Assembly: GCF_030463565.1 (NCBI RefSeq)
Contig: NC_134655.1
Coordinates: 10,118,372 to 10,182,371 of the forward strand
Length of the DNA: 64,000 bases
Reading direction: 5' to 3'
Origin: Pelecanus crispus
Taxonomy: Eukaryota; Chordata; Aves; Pelecaniformes; Pelecanidae
Part shown: one piece after another, positions 52,301 through 62,578 of the stretch
Layout: each line of letters opens with the position of its first letter
Position numbering within the stretch: position 1 is the stretch's first letter
Position numbers and translations under genes: made by a program
The notes under the pieces: model-generated
What the model was told of the DNA's origin: nothing
The model's input: only the letters and a program-made list of their open reading frames with translations
Database searches by the model: none

Positions 52301-55300
52301 AGCCCATCTCTCTTACTCTATTCAGGCCTACTACTGTGTTCTTTCCTTCTGTGTCTTACTGCGTAACTCTAGGCCTGTCCCACACAGACACATTTCTACT
52401 TGTTCTTCTTTACAAACTGCTTTTTCTCATTCATTTCTTCCCTATTATCTGTCAGACGATTAATTCCTGCTTGCACATGTCATTTCCTGTGCAGCAGTCA
52501 ATTGTTTACTGTAGGCAATGTCACTCTTTTGTAGAAGTTCCTTCGAAGGCAGTGGTTAAAGAACCATTTTTGTCTCCCTTCTCCCTGTGATTTTTGAGAG
52601 CTAAGGCAACCAGCAGGAAGTTTTCTCACCTGTTTCTGTTTAAACTTATGTTACAAAGTGAAATTAACTTTTCCTCAAAGCTTTCCTTTTCTTTTTTACT
52701 GATGTTCTTGGTTTTCTTTACACTCAGGACACTGTGTCCTAAAAACCTGTTCTGGGTTGAACAGGACGGGCTGCGTGCAGTGTTGCAGGCTGCCCGATAG
52801 CTTGACTTGCTCTTAAGGCTCATTTGCCACCTTTTTTTGCTCACAACTGCCAGTTGTTGGTGTTGCCTTCCTGCCAAAGAGGAGAAGAATGGAAACCAAG
52901 TTCCTTAACGTATTATGGATATACTAGCCTTTGGTGGGGAGCAGGGGCAGAAAATAGGGAAAGGTAACCGGAGAGTCAAGGGAGCAAAAGCCTGGTCTTC
53001 CATACCTCAGCATATCGGCCCAGGAGGGGATCTGCTTCCTGCAGAGCTGAACTCAAGTTCAGACACCACTGCTCAAGCACCATTCAGGGCTTTATGCACT
53101 GACTAATTTTCTAACCTGCAGGCAGTGTGCCTTCATGTTCTACATGCAACTTCCCAAGCAAGGGAAGTAAGATTAAGTCCAAGTCCTTTATAACTGGGTC
53201 TTGAAAGCGTACTGGGGCATTAACAAGCTCTTTTTCTTTAAGCCAAATTGACTCTATTTTATGTAGCTTCAAAATAGAAGGACTCATTTTTTATATTTGC
53301 ATATACCTTGCCCTTTTTTCCAGTTTCTTCTCCCCTCACTGACTTCAAACATATTAGTTGTCCATATTTTCTACATTTAGTAGCAATACATCATAAATTT
53401 GGTCTGGTCATGCTCTAATGCTTACCTTCTCTGCAAACAGGCACAGCAACAGAATGGCAGACACCCCAAAATCAAAAATCCTCCTGCCGCAAGCACAAGC
53501 ACGTGAAACGTCAGTTGCATATCTGTAGAGTCAGCAGAAGTTTGCATTAGTTATGAATTGTTTTGAGATATATATTGAGGTATAGATGACAGAGATCAGC
53601 CTCTAAGACAGACAGGTATGTATCTCAGCCAACAACACAATGGAAAAAAGTAGGTGTTCGAAATGAGTTCAGATGAGAAAGATCAAGTCTCAAATCTGAC
53701 TTGAGTTCGAATAGCCCAAGTGTTTGGTTAGATTCAGAAGCAACTGGGGTTTGAGTGGCCCAGAGCATAGGGGGGGAAATCAAAGTCCTTTAGAAGCTTC
53801 TTTAAGAACGGAGACAAAATCATGCAAGTGAATACTATTTATCTATTTCAGTCTGTAACTTTTGTGGTATTTTCTTAAAGCCTCATTCTATTCCTAGTGA
53901 AATTCAAGACAAAACTCCCAGATAAGAGCCATTCAAGTGTGCAGCCTGTGACCATCTTACAGAAATGCAAGTGCCATGAGTCTAATATCTGCTAAGTGCT
54001 TCTATTTTGTCAACAGATTGCTACGAGGCAAACAGCATGCGCTCCCAGGGCAGTAAGTGTTTGTATTTTCTTTGGACATATGTTGTACATCCAGGAGCAT
54101 TCAAGTAGCTAATTAATCTATGAACAAATAATTCTGTAAAATAGTCAGCCCTTGATATTTATGTTCAAACAATAAAAGCTTAACTGGAATGAGGAATCAA
54201 GCAGTCACAGCTGAATAAGCATATTTAATTTTAATATTTGCTTGAGCGTGTGTCCTAAAAATGAGCAGAAGAGCTATAATTTTTATTGTACAGCTTTTCT
54301 TCTTGCTATAGTGAAGTGTCTTTTATACATAATATAAAGGTCTAAGTGGGGAATGAATATTATTAAATCATTTTATTTCTGCAGTATGCCCCTAACTAAC
54401 AAACAGATTCTGATGGCCTCACACTGAATGGTATTTTCTTCTATCAAAAGTTATATAGCTAGTAATAATTACAGATGCCCTAGCACTGGAATGTGGAGCT
54501 GCTCAACTACAAGAAAAATTTCAAAGTTTGATCCTGACCTCTGCTTGCTTTTGAGCAAGCACAAACAAGCAGAAAGTGAATTCATGTTAGCTTACAAGTA
54601 TTCACTTGGGGTTTCATATCTGCATTAAATCAACTCTTTCTGAAAATTGGATATAATCTCCAAAATTAATGGAGGTATGCTGAATTATATCAGGAAGACC
54701 TAAACCATTAAGTTCTAGATTACAGCTTCCTTTTACTAAGTTAACATCCGTATTTGGCAAGATTGCCTGTGTCCAAGAATTCTTCCTGCTTAATTGTTGC
54801 TGAAAGAAAGGATACAATATGAACAAGAATTGCTGTTCGAAAAAACATGGGAATATTTGGCTCCATTCCTGTTCAAGTCTATGATGAGTCTGCAAATATG
54901 ACCCTAATATCTTGACATTGTTCTTGACAGAAAACCATGAGATATGTGTCTAGTGTCAGGGCATGAGGCAAAGGACACAAATTAAGATGGAAAATTCCAT
55001 TTGAATGCAAGACTTTTTTTTTTTTTTTTTTTTTTACTGTGAGGGTTCAGACAGTAAACGCTGGAACAGGTTGCCAGGGAGGTTGAGCAGTCTCTGCCCC
55101 TGGACATAGTCAAAACTTGACTGGACACAGCCCTGGGAAACCTGTTGGAGCTGACCCTGCTTGAGCAGGGAGGATTGGACTTGAGACATCCCTTCCAAAA
55201 CCAATAATTCTGTGTCTAATAAAAAGCCTCTAGCTTTTTTGCATTTTTCACTTTGTTGAAGCAACTTCACCATGAAAAGCAACAATTGTTTCTACAAAGC

Positions 55301-58300
55301 TGTATAAACAAAAAAAAAAGTTATGACAAAAATTAAGATTTCATTCAACCCTTTCAGTAAAGCAGAGATTACCACGGAGTTACATGCAAAGGTAGGACAT
55401 ACAAAACCAGTTTGCTGCATTCTTTCATATGAGAGTGTTTAAAAAAAAAAAAAAAAAGAAATCATGCACACCAAGTCTATGCTCAAAGAAAAAAGGAAGG
55501 TAAAAATATGTTGTTAAGGCTAGAATTTGAGAACACAGAACCACAGAAATTTTGGTTGTAAGAGCCTTCTGCACATGATGTAGACCAACCTTCTTCCTGA
55601 AGCAAGGCTGCCACCAACATGAAGTCAAGTACGTTGTGTCTTTGCCTAGCCAAGCCTGGAAATCCTCCAAGGATGGTGACTCCACCACCTTTCTGATGAC
55701 TTATTCTAGAGTTGCACTACTTTCCTAATGATTCCATACCCCCCACCCCCGCTGTCTGAGCTAAATTTCCCAAGCATCAATTAATGGCAATTCCCACTTG
55801 TTGTAGGATCTGGTTCTAGCAAGAATTTGTGGCTCCCTCATCTTAGTAACCGCCCTTCTAAACAGGCTTCAGTAGCTATTAAATAACCAATCAGCCCCCT
55901 CTTCACCAGATTAAATACATCCCGTTCCTTCACCTTTTCTTCATAGCACTTTCAGAGTCACTACTACTTTGGATTAAGCCCCCCTTTCCACAAATAAAGC
56001 CTTCACTCTGTTCTTCATACTAACATACATGACTATGTTTATTTGCATCACATCACTTGTTCTTTGCTTGTGCTGGGGTTGACAAGATATCCAGACAATT
56101 CTTTATCAATTAATTGTTTTCTGCATTAATATATATGCAGAAAGAAATGCAAACTTACACTTACTTTGAAGAGAGTGGTGGCCTGAAAAACTAAAGGAAG
56201 AAACAGAAATGAAAATCACATTGTCAGACCAGAAGCAGCATTTGTCTATGAAGCAGTAATCTACAGAAGTATACTTACTGTCTTTAAATGGCATGTAACA
56301 TTTCAGTTCATGGCTGGTTTTGGAAGGACAACATTTATTTTCCAGGCATTCAGTTGTGTTAAGGCCCTCTCCTGCATGACACGGAATTAAGTTTTGTTCA
56401 CCTTTGTGACGGCATGCTTAAAAAAAAAAGAAATAATACGTAAGAACTCTATTCTAGGACCAATGCTCAAGTAGAGGGAAGTTATCATTTTGGTATCCCT
56501 AGTATTTTTCGATAGGGTACGTCTGCCAGAAAGCAACATCATTGACTTTCATGTATGTTCTTTCCCAAAAACTAATCAATCTTTGTATTAAAATTAACAG
56601 AAAAGCTAAAATCATGTAATACAAAATCTTAAGTAATCTGCTTTGTTTCAGTAAGATTCACAAAAGTGAATCTAAACACCATTGTACCACTTTTTTTGTA
56701 CTTAGGTTTATAAAGTAAGTGGGAAAGACAAACTAAATTTTCTGACTGGACTGTTTCTAGTTAAAAAAGAAAACAGAAATGTAGGTCAATTAATTTTTTT
56801 TTTTTTTGAAGGGCCCAGCATAGAATATATTGCAACTAACCATCTCTCCATTTGACACTAATTGGATGTTTCTACAAGCAGCTGAAAATCGGCTGATAGA
56901 AAGAAAACCTATTCAATTCAAGATATCCAATTCAGTTATTGGACAAAATATTTAAGCAATTTTAAAAAGTTGCTATTTAATAACACATTTATCGATAATC
57001 ATGAGATCCTCTGTGGGAAGGGCTTCAATGTGTAAGATAGTTCTAAATAGTACATGTCTCTATATATTTAATCCCTGTAAAACTTGGTATCGCATCCCTT
57101 ACGTGACACTTTCACAGCAGCTGCAAACATCATTTGGTTCCAACAACACCCCCAAGACTGGATGCATTGTCAGTTCATGTTTATCACACACATTACTAGT
57201 AGCCAAATTCAGTTTATTAAATGGGGGATCAGGCATTTCATGAGACCTCTGTGTTTACTTAGGGCTAGGTGGTAGTAATAACAGTGGAGGTACACTGATA
57301 TTAAGGTACTACAGAAACATCCTAAGTGAAAAGTGGCATCTCTGCTGCTCCTTTCTCTTTGTCTGTGATCCAGCTATGGAATCAGGCTTACAATTTTTGT
57401 ACATGCCAAGCCCTTCCTGTATTCACAGATACTATCTTTCTTACTGATATTAGCAAATTAGCATTGTGATTTCTTTCTCAATAATTTTATGAAATAATGT
57501 AGTTCTTGTCATTTAGCTTCAGCAGGCCAAAAGGTGAGTGGCTCAGTCTAAGCTAATGACCCTGGAGCCTTCCCAGGGAGTGGGAGACACACTACTGTGG
57601 GGCAAAAACCTCCTCTCACTTAGGATGTGCTAAATAGCTCTTTTCTCCCTACATGTACATGGGAAGACTAGAAAACTAGTTCAGATCCGGTACAAAGCTA
57701 GGCAAGGCAGATCCTACGCCTAACTGTCCAGCATTTCTAGCACAATCACATCACTGACGATGAAGGGTTTTGCAGGAGGGCGGTATCGCAGTGGAAGCAG
57801 ATTTATGATTGTTCCAAAGGGGCATTTAAACAATACTATTTTGAAGAGACCTAGTGAGATTTACAGTAACAGACCGAGGGTTTTAAATACACAAAATGCT
57901 GACAGGTAGGGGTAGGAGTGTGGACTGGAAACAAGGCACAAGGGGAAAGGGAAGAGAGAAACAATGCTGCGGCGACAAAGTGACACTTACTCACTGGGCT
58001 GAAGAAGCTTAGAAGAGGTTCAAGTGCATCTTTCAGTTTCACGTTAAGTTTGCTGGGTGCCACTTCACTTTTTCCTAAAACATGCTGAGTTGGTGGTGCA
58101 AAGCCTGAAAGCTCATAATGATTAGCTCATTACCATCAAAATATCTGTAATTAATTAAATGCAACGACATTTTCATACTGATTATCTTTCTTTATGAAGG
58201 CATTTATAGTCATTATGAATTGTGACTACTGATGGCTAACAAGGTTAAGCATAGCTATCTTTCTGTTGTATTCACTTATATTACTTCAAATTGCTTCATG

Positions 58301-60277
58301 AACCACAATGAGTAAAGAACTAAAGCTATGAAATTTAAATTAAAGAATCCATTCAGGTGGAAATTGTCAAGATAAAAAGCCCTGTTGTTCACCTATAAGG
58401 TGCAGGTTACATGAAAACTCTATCTATAGATGTATTCATTTCTCTTATGCATGCAAGCAGAACTTTCAGCCTTTTAGATAAAGTTCAGACCCCAACTGAA
58501 ACACAGAAACATGGTGAAAGGCACCTTTATCATATAAAACCAAACACGCATCTATCCCAACGCCCTGTTTCAGATAAGAAAAGAAAAGAGCAAAACATCC
58601 CTGAATATAGAGCTACTGCAGTATTTTCCCAAACCCTAGTGATTTGTGGCTCTGGGACTTCTCAATCACCTTTCATTTGCACTACTTTGAAAAATGTGGC
58701 ATCAGTAAACCTTGCTGCCTCACTAGCATCGCTTTTTCATTAAACCAAAAGTGCAAATCACAGTGGGACTCCACTGGCAATTGACCACTCTACAATGGGA
58801 GTGTGTGTGTGTGTGCAGGGAGAAACCCAGTATTCCTATTTGCTTGCCTTTTTTCTCTCCATATGAGAAACTTACAGTGTCACAACTTGAGCAGCTTTCA
58901 GTGATGCAGTTTATTAAAAGCCATTTCATGGCTTTATAGTTCCTTGTGAACAGAAGTGAGATTACAGCCTAACCAAAACCTAAGCTATTGAACAACTTCA
59001 GTCTTTTGCATGATTCTTCAGGTAGCAGCATCAGGACCATAAATTCTCTATTTGTCCTGGGGCACAACTTGCCTCTTCCGTGCCATACAAACTCCCTTGG
59101 GAAAAAGAAGCCTCAGAGTAGGAAGAATTGAATGTATGTCAGAACGGAGAGTCTGAAACTAATGTGCCACAGAAATGAAACCAGCAAAGTTCACACAAAC
59201 AGTTATGTCATGGTCCCCCTCCCCGCTGGTAAACAGGAAAAAAGAACAGAAAATTTTAAAGATTTTGTAATGATTTCACAGGAAGCTCATGAGATGAAGT
59301 ATCTGACAATCTGTTTGGTAAGAATTAATCTGAAAATACAACCATGGTTGTCCTACGCCTTAACTTTCTCATATTAAAGAGACACAAGCCATATACGTAT
59401 GTTTAATGGGCACTGCTGATATAAGCTGCATCACGTACTTATGAATCACATTTATATCTATGTTAGAGCTCACACACTGTGGAAAAATGTTTTTGCTCTT
59501 TTTTTTTTTTTTTTTTTAGACAGAACAACTTCCTCATCTAGATATTGTAGAAGCATTCTACAATGACACTTGCAGCAACAGACAGCCTTTCACCAAGATC
59601 TGAAAAGGTAGTCTCTAAAGTCTGGTTTCATAACGCACAAAGGATCAAATGCAAGCTTAATGTGTGGGCTGATCCTTACACACGTCAGATGACCAAATTT
59701 AACTTCTGGTACGAGTGCAAGTTATCAGCCAAAAACCTTTGCTAACTATTTTGAGCCACCTGCTGTAGTAAGCAAATACATCAAATCTCAACAGATTGTA
59801 AGAACACCTTTAACTGTATGCTGGGAAAGAAAAGTCAAAGTGGGGGAAAAAAAAAAAAGAAGAATCTACAATCAAAGGTAAAATAAAAGCAAGATAACAC
59901 TGCCAGGGATGAAACAGGCAGCATGTGTTTCTCATACAGATATACAAAGAGGGAAATGGGAAATATAGTTGGGGGAAAACCCCCATATTTTGCTGTATTT
60001 AAGTGTCAGGACTCATCAAACCCATCTGGAGTGATTAACCATTTGTAATATTTTTCAGTATTTTTCAATCATTACCAAGACAACAAAATGGTAAACTTAA
60101 CTTCTTGCTAGTAAAAATACTTGCTGCTTCTATGAAAATGCTTTTCTCCTTGCAATACTCACTTGAATTGATGTTATAAAGCAGTATCAGTACCACATAG
60201 TTCCACACTAGACGGGTGCCAATTAGCAGCATTACTACAATAAAACCAACAGTAATAATAGGTATGTGGTTATGCAT
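49298..60277 (-). CDS. FMR1NB: FMR1NB-like two-pass membrane protein with trefoil-type domain (six exons)
   Basis: Six minus-strand exons join into a protein of roughly 205-220 residues. Predicted order: short N-terminus; membrane segment 1 (about residues 9-33); a linker with a Leu-rich helix-like stretch (about 63-74); a six-cysteine P-type domain (78-116) with spacing C-x10-C-x10-C-x4-CC-x9-C and a possible N-glycosylation site at N96; membrane segment 2 (about 127-150), ending in Cys-rich CLPFCCCAC; and a Lys/Arg-rich cytoplasmic tail. Human FMR1NB has the same layout and almost the same cysteine spacing, with ECLRHKCC against ECLENKCC here, KCFAPFRD against KCYMPFKD, and CLPIYC against CLPFCC. 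Splice phases (1, 1, 1, 2) join the exons without a break up to the end of exon 5. The N-terminus is shorter than in human. In mammals the gene is testis-biased and its biochemical role is unknown. The frame at the exon 5-6 junction is unsettled (see those entries). Confidence 0.85.
50014..50159 (-). CDS. FMR1NB: FMR1NB exon 5 (basic cytoplasmic tail)
   Basis: Acceptor aatatgttgcag|T completes the phase-2 codon from exon 4 as Ser. The exon is 146 bp and ends at G|gtaaac after a run of 12 A. It encodes a charged tail with LRKKRAHSEG and a Lys-rich end; human FMR1NB also ends in a Lys/Arg-rich tail. As read, it ends in phase 1. Confidence 0.8.
50160..53425 (-). other. FMR1NB: FMR1NB intron 4
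   Basis: 3,266-bp GT...AG intron. Contains a CT microsatellite (51,115-51,132) and an A-run near 52,224-52,240. The plus frame 52210-52590 (126 codons) begins in that A-run and has no domain. Confidence 0.7.
53426..53522 (-). CDS. FMR1NB: FMR1NB exon 4 (second membrane segment)
   Basis: Acceptor tgactctacag|AT and donor AGAAG|gtaag; 97 bp, phase 1 to phase 2. Encodes MQLTFHVLVLAAGGFLILG followed by CLPFCCCAC, a membrane helix with a Cys-rich inner end (possible palmitoylation). It aligns with the human MQMFGLGAISLILVCLPIYC. Confidence 0.88.
55036..55216 (+). mobile_element. CR1 LINE 3' fragment in FMR1NB intron 3
   Basis: Plus-strand CR1 tail: 'ctggaacaggttgccaggga' through 'ctgaccctgcttgagcaggg' and the final 'ccaataattctgtg' end. 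Antisense to the host gene. Old and 5'-truncated; a T22 run lies immediately upstream. Confidence 0.9.
55530..55970 (-). mobile_element. CR1 LINE 3' fragment in FMR1NB intron 3
   Basis: Minus-strand CR1 with 'acagaaccacagaaatttt' near its 3' end, the 'tggaaatcctccaaggatgg' box at about 55,659 and the 'ccttttcttcatagcac' segment near its truncated 5' end. Diverged, and in the same orientation as the gene. Confidence 0.85.
56279..56416 (-). CDS. FMR1NB: FMR1NB exon 3 (six-cysteine trefoil-type domain)
   Basis: Acceptor tttttttttaag|CA and donor AAAGACA|gtaagt; 138 bp, phase 1 to phase 1. One exon holds the complete P-type cysteine set (C78, C89, C100, C105, C106, C116), with the TECLENKCC core and the KCYMPFKD end. 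Trefoil domains are disulfide-locked extracellular modules. The sequon at N96 fits an extracellular position between the two membrane segments. Confidence 0.9.
56417..57990 (-). other. FMR1NB: FMR1NB intron 2
   Basis: 1,574-bp GT...AG intron. AT-rich, with a T-run near 56,790-56,806. No other feature recognised. Confidence 0.7.
57991..58104 (-). CDS. FMR1NB: FMR1NB exon 2 (extracellular linker)
   Basis: Acceptor gagctttcag|GC and donor CAGTGA|gtaagt; 114 bp, phase 1 to phase 1. The encoded segment ends KDALEPLLSFFSPV, matching the human DSALEALLNFFFPT at the same place just before the first cysteine. A competing gtgagt donor 4 bp upstream would break the frame into exon 3, which supports the gtaagt site. 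Confidence 0.85.
58105..60162 (-). other. FMR1NB: FMR1NB intron 1
   Basis: GT...AG intron of 2,058 bp between donor gtgagt and acceptor gagctttcag. Contains a GT microsatellite (58,800-58,815) and a T19 run (59,499-59,517). Frames inside, such as 58411-58743 plus, show no domain. Confidence 0.7.
60163..60277 (-). CDS. FMR1NB: FMR1NB exon 1 (start and first membrane segment)
   Basis: ATG at 60,277-60,275 opens a 38-codon exon with a strongly hydrophobic signal-anchor-like segment, ending at donor ttcaa|gtgagt (phase 1). An in-frame TAA lies three codons upstream of the ATG, so the frame cannot extend further 5' without splicing. The ATG context is weak. An alternative is an acceptor at ttttattgtag inside this exon, which would attach the membrane segment to an undetected upstream exon carrying a longer cytoplasmic N-terminus like the human one. 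Confidence 0.7.
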
Positions 60278-62542
60278 AAAAAGTTATTGAATCTTAATTT
60301 CATATTTATGTATTAGAACAAACATGACAGCAGGTTGCTGCACAAAGCAGGATTGCCTTTTTTTGCAATAACAAGGAGGCCAAACCCAGTAAAAAACTTT
60401 TTTTGCAATGAGTGATTTTGAAGAAATTACTCATTTAAAGAGAGCTTAAAGGGAGGCATCTTGTTAACAGAGACTAGCCAAAAAATGGTGTCCCTGAAGT
60501 GTCCCAGAGCTGGACACCTCACACCTTGAAAAGATCACTTTTAGCTAAAAAATTTAATCCAGGTTTAATGAACAGGATCAGGACTGAAGAACTAAAAATT
60601 GTTGGAAGCTTACAACTGAATTCTAGTATAGCTCGCTGAACTCTTCAGTCTTTTCAAAATCAGAGCGTACGAGATGCTTTGGATAAAAACAATTTTAAAA
60701 GGTCATTCAAAAAGATATTATGGATAAAAATACATTTAGAAATCCCCAACTCATTCATAGTAATTTAACAGCAGGTTTAAACAGGGTTTTTTACCTCCAA
60801 CCAACCCCTGAAGATTGCTTTGCCAGATGCTGTATTTCACTTTGCCTGCTGCTCCTGTTGTTACCCTAAGAAGGTCTTTTTCAATTATTACCACATATAT
60901 TTAGTTGTTAAGACAGCTTCAACCTAGAGATTATTTTGTTAGTATTGGTAAGGCAGGAGAACCCCATTTTCTGAAGTGCTATACAGGGAAAAGATAGATT
61001 GAATTTTACACAGGTATTGGCCTTTGAAAGGTCTGTTCTCTTTGCACTCCTGCTGCTAAATGAGGAAAGCTTTCCTGCTGTTAGACTGTACCTGTTCTGT
61101 AGAGTAATACACACATCCATTCTGTCCCACAGAGAAACTTTGTTTTGGTAGTTAAATGTGAAATTATTTCTTAAGAGGACAGGAATCATATTTTCCAAGA
61201 CACCTATTAAAGTCTAATGCCATCCAGGACAAATTGGGAAGAGGAAAACAAAGGGAGACACAGAGTCAATTCCAGTTTTCCCCATTACGTACTTCTTTTG
61301 CCGTCTTCTCTGCTACTGTCGGAACAGGAAAACCACAGCTACCCAAAGCACAGCAACTACAGACTTGTTTCGCACGACGACATGGAATCAAAGCTCATCA
61401 CAATGGGCTCCCCATTACTATGATGCAGCTCAGAATGAACAGTACAGATGTGATAAATGCATCAGAGGGGCCAGAGAAAGCTGCACACACATTTTGAAAA
61501 AAGTCAGCCCCCCCCCCCGAAGACTGTTACAAAGCCCCAGTCCTCTAATTCACAAAGTTAAAACCAAGTTTATGCTAGTACCAATCACCCTTCAGCGTGC
61601 AACACAGAAACACCGCCTGGTTGTGCAGAGCAGGTAATAGATACCTCAGGACATCAAAGTACACGCCTCTCAAAACAGACAAAGCTTGGTCAGAGTGCTT
61701 AAGTTAGAGCTTCCCAATAATCCATTATATGTGAATTAATTAATTAACAGGATCATCCTGCAGGTTCACCAAATATCTGCATACTTGAAGGAAAAGCAGT
61801 CTGACAAATCTTACACACTTCCATTCCTTTTATTAAGGAAAGGTTGTTTGAATTGACTAAGAACAGTGTTTTAAAAAATACAGAAACCTAAGTAAATGCA
61901 GACACCCCAAATCAGCAGTTCTCCAAACAGCTGAGCTGCCTAAAGCAGTTTATGTTTTAGAAAAACTGTATGCTGCAACAGCCATCTGAACGGACAAGTG
62001 ATCTTGAAAAAAAGTTATATATTCACATGCAAATTTTTTTTATTTCAGTTAATTGAGTTTAAAGGGTGACTCTTTTTAACCTAATTTGTATGCAGCATTA
62101 GCTTGCTAATATAAGCAACAATATACAGTATCCTCAATTTCATTGTTTTATTCTATACAGAGACCAGACACAGCCACTCTCAATAGTACCAATGAGGAGA
62201 TACTTAGAAATGTCTAATACAGACCAAACATTCTTCATTTTCTGAAGCATTTCACATACAATTAAGATTTTCCACATTGATTTCTCTCATGGAACACTGC
62301 ATTTCCGATGCACAAATATGGAACTTTTCAGACTGCTAAGAGAATGTGTTGACCACTTAACTGTTTCTATTAAGTTTAGGACTGTTGACTCTCCTTGCTA
62401 TAACTGTAGTTTATGCCTAAGGCTCAACCTGAGTGTGCTAGCCAAAAAAGCACATCCAATACCCAAACCACCCCAAACAATTGTTACACCATTTCTGCAA
62501 CAGTCAAGTTCCTAGTCATTTATACAGACTACATCCATGGGA
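60278..62542. other. Region upstream of FMR1NB
   Basis: Sequence 5' of the FMR1NB start on the minus strand. No CpG island or clear TATA box was recognised. A C11 run lies at 61,508-61,518. The open frames at 61,217-61,637 plus overlap in two frames and show no domain. Confidence 0.5.
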
Positions 62543-62572
62543 TTTTTTTTTTTTTTCTTTAAATTAACTGCT

Positions 62573-62578
62573 TTTATT
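62573..62578 (-). terminator. Possible poly(A) signal, perhaps of FMR1
   Basis: AATAAA on the minus strand (plus-strand tttatt), followed 16-30 nt downstream by an A-run (reverse complement of 62,543-62,556). If mammalian gene order is kept, FMR1 would lie to the right in the same orientation and end near here. I cannot match the adjoining sequence to a known FMR1 3' UTR, so this is positional inference. Confidence 0.25.

Larger units (their letters stand above)
53523..56278 (-). other. FMR1NB: FMR1NB intron 3 (contains CR1 relics)
   Basis: 2,756-bp GT...AG intron bearing two old CR1 fragments, a T22 run (55,014-55,035) and an A17 run (55,441-55,457). Confidence 0.7.

Noticed and set aside
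52210..52590. 126-codon plus ORF starting in an A-run
   Set aside because: Lies inside FMR1NB intron 4 on the opposite strand, begins in a homopolymer and has no domain.
56279..56416. TEX29 as an alternative identity for the trefoil exon
   Set aside because: TEX29 has a related cysteine motif, but the cysteine spacing, the upstream ALEPLL-type linker, the downstream CLP..C membrane segment and the basic tail all fit FMR1NB better.
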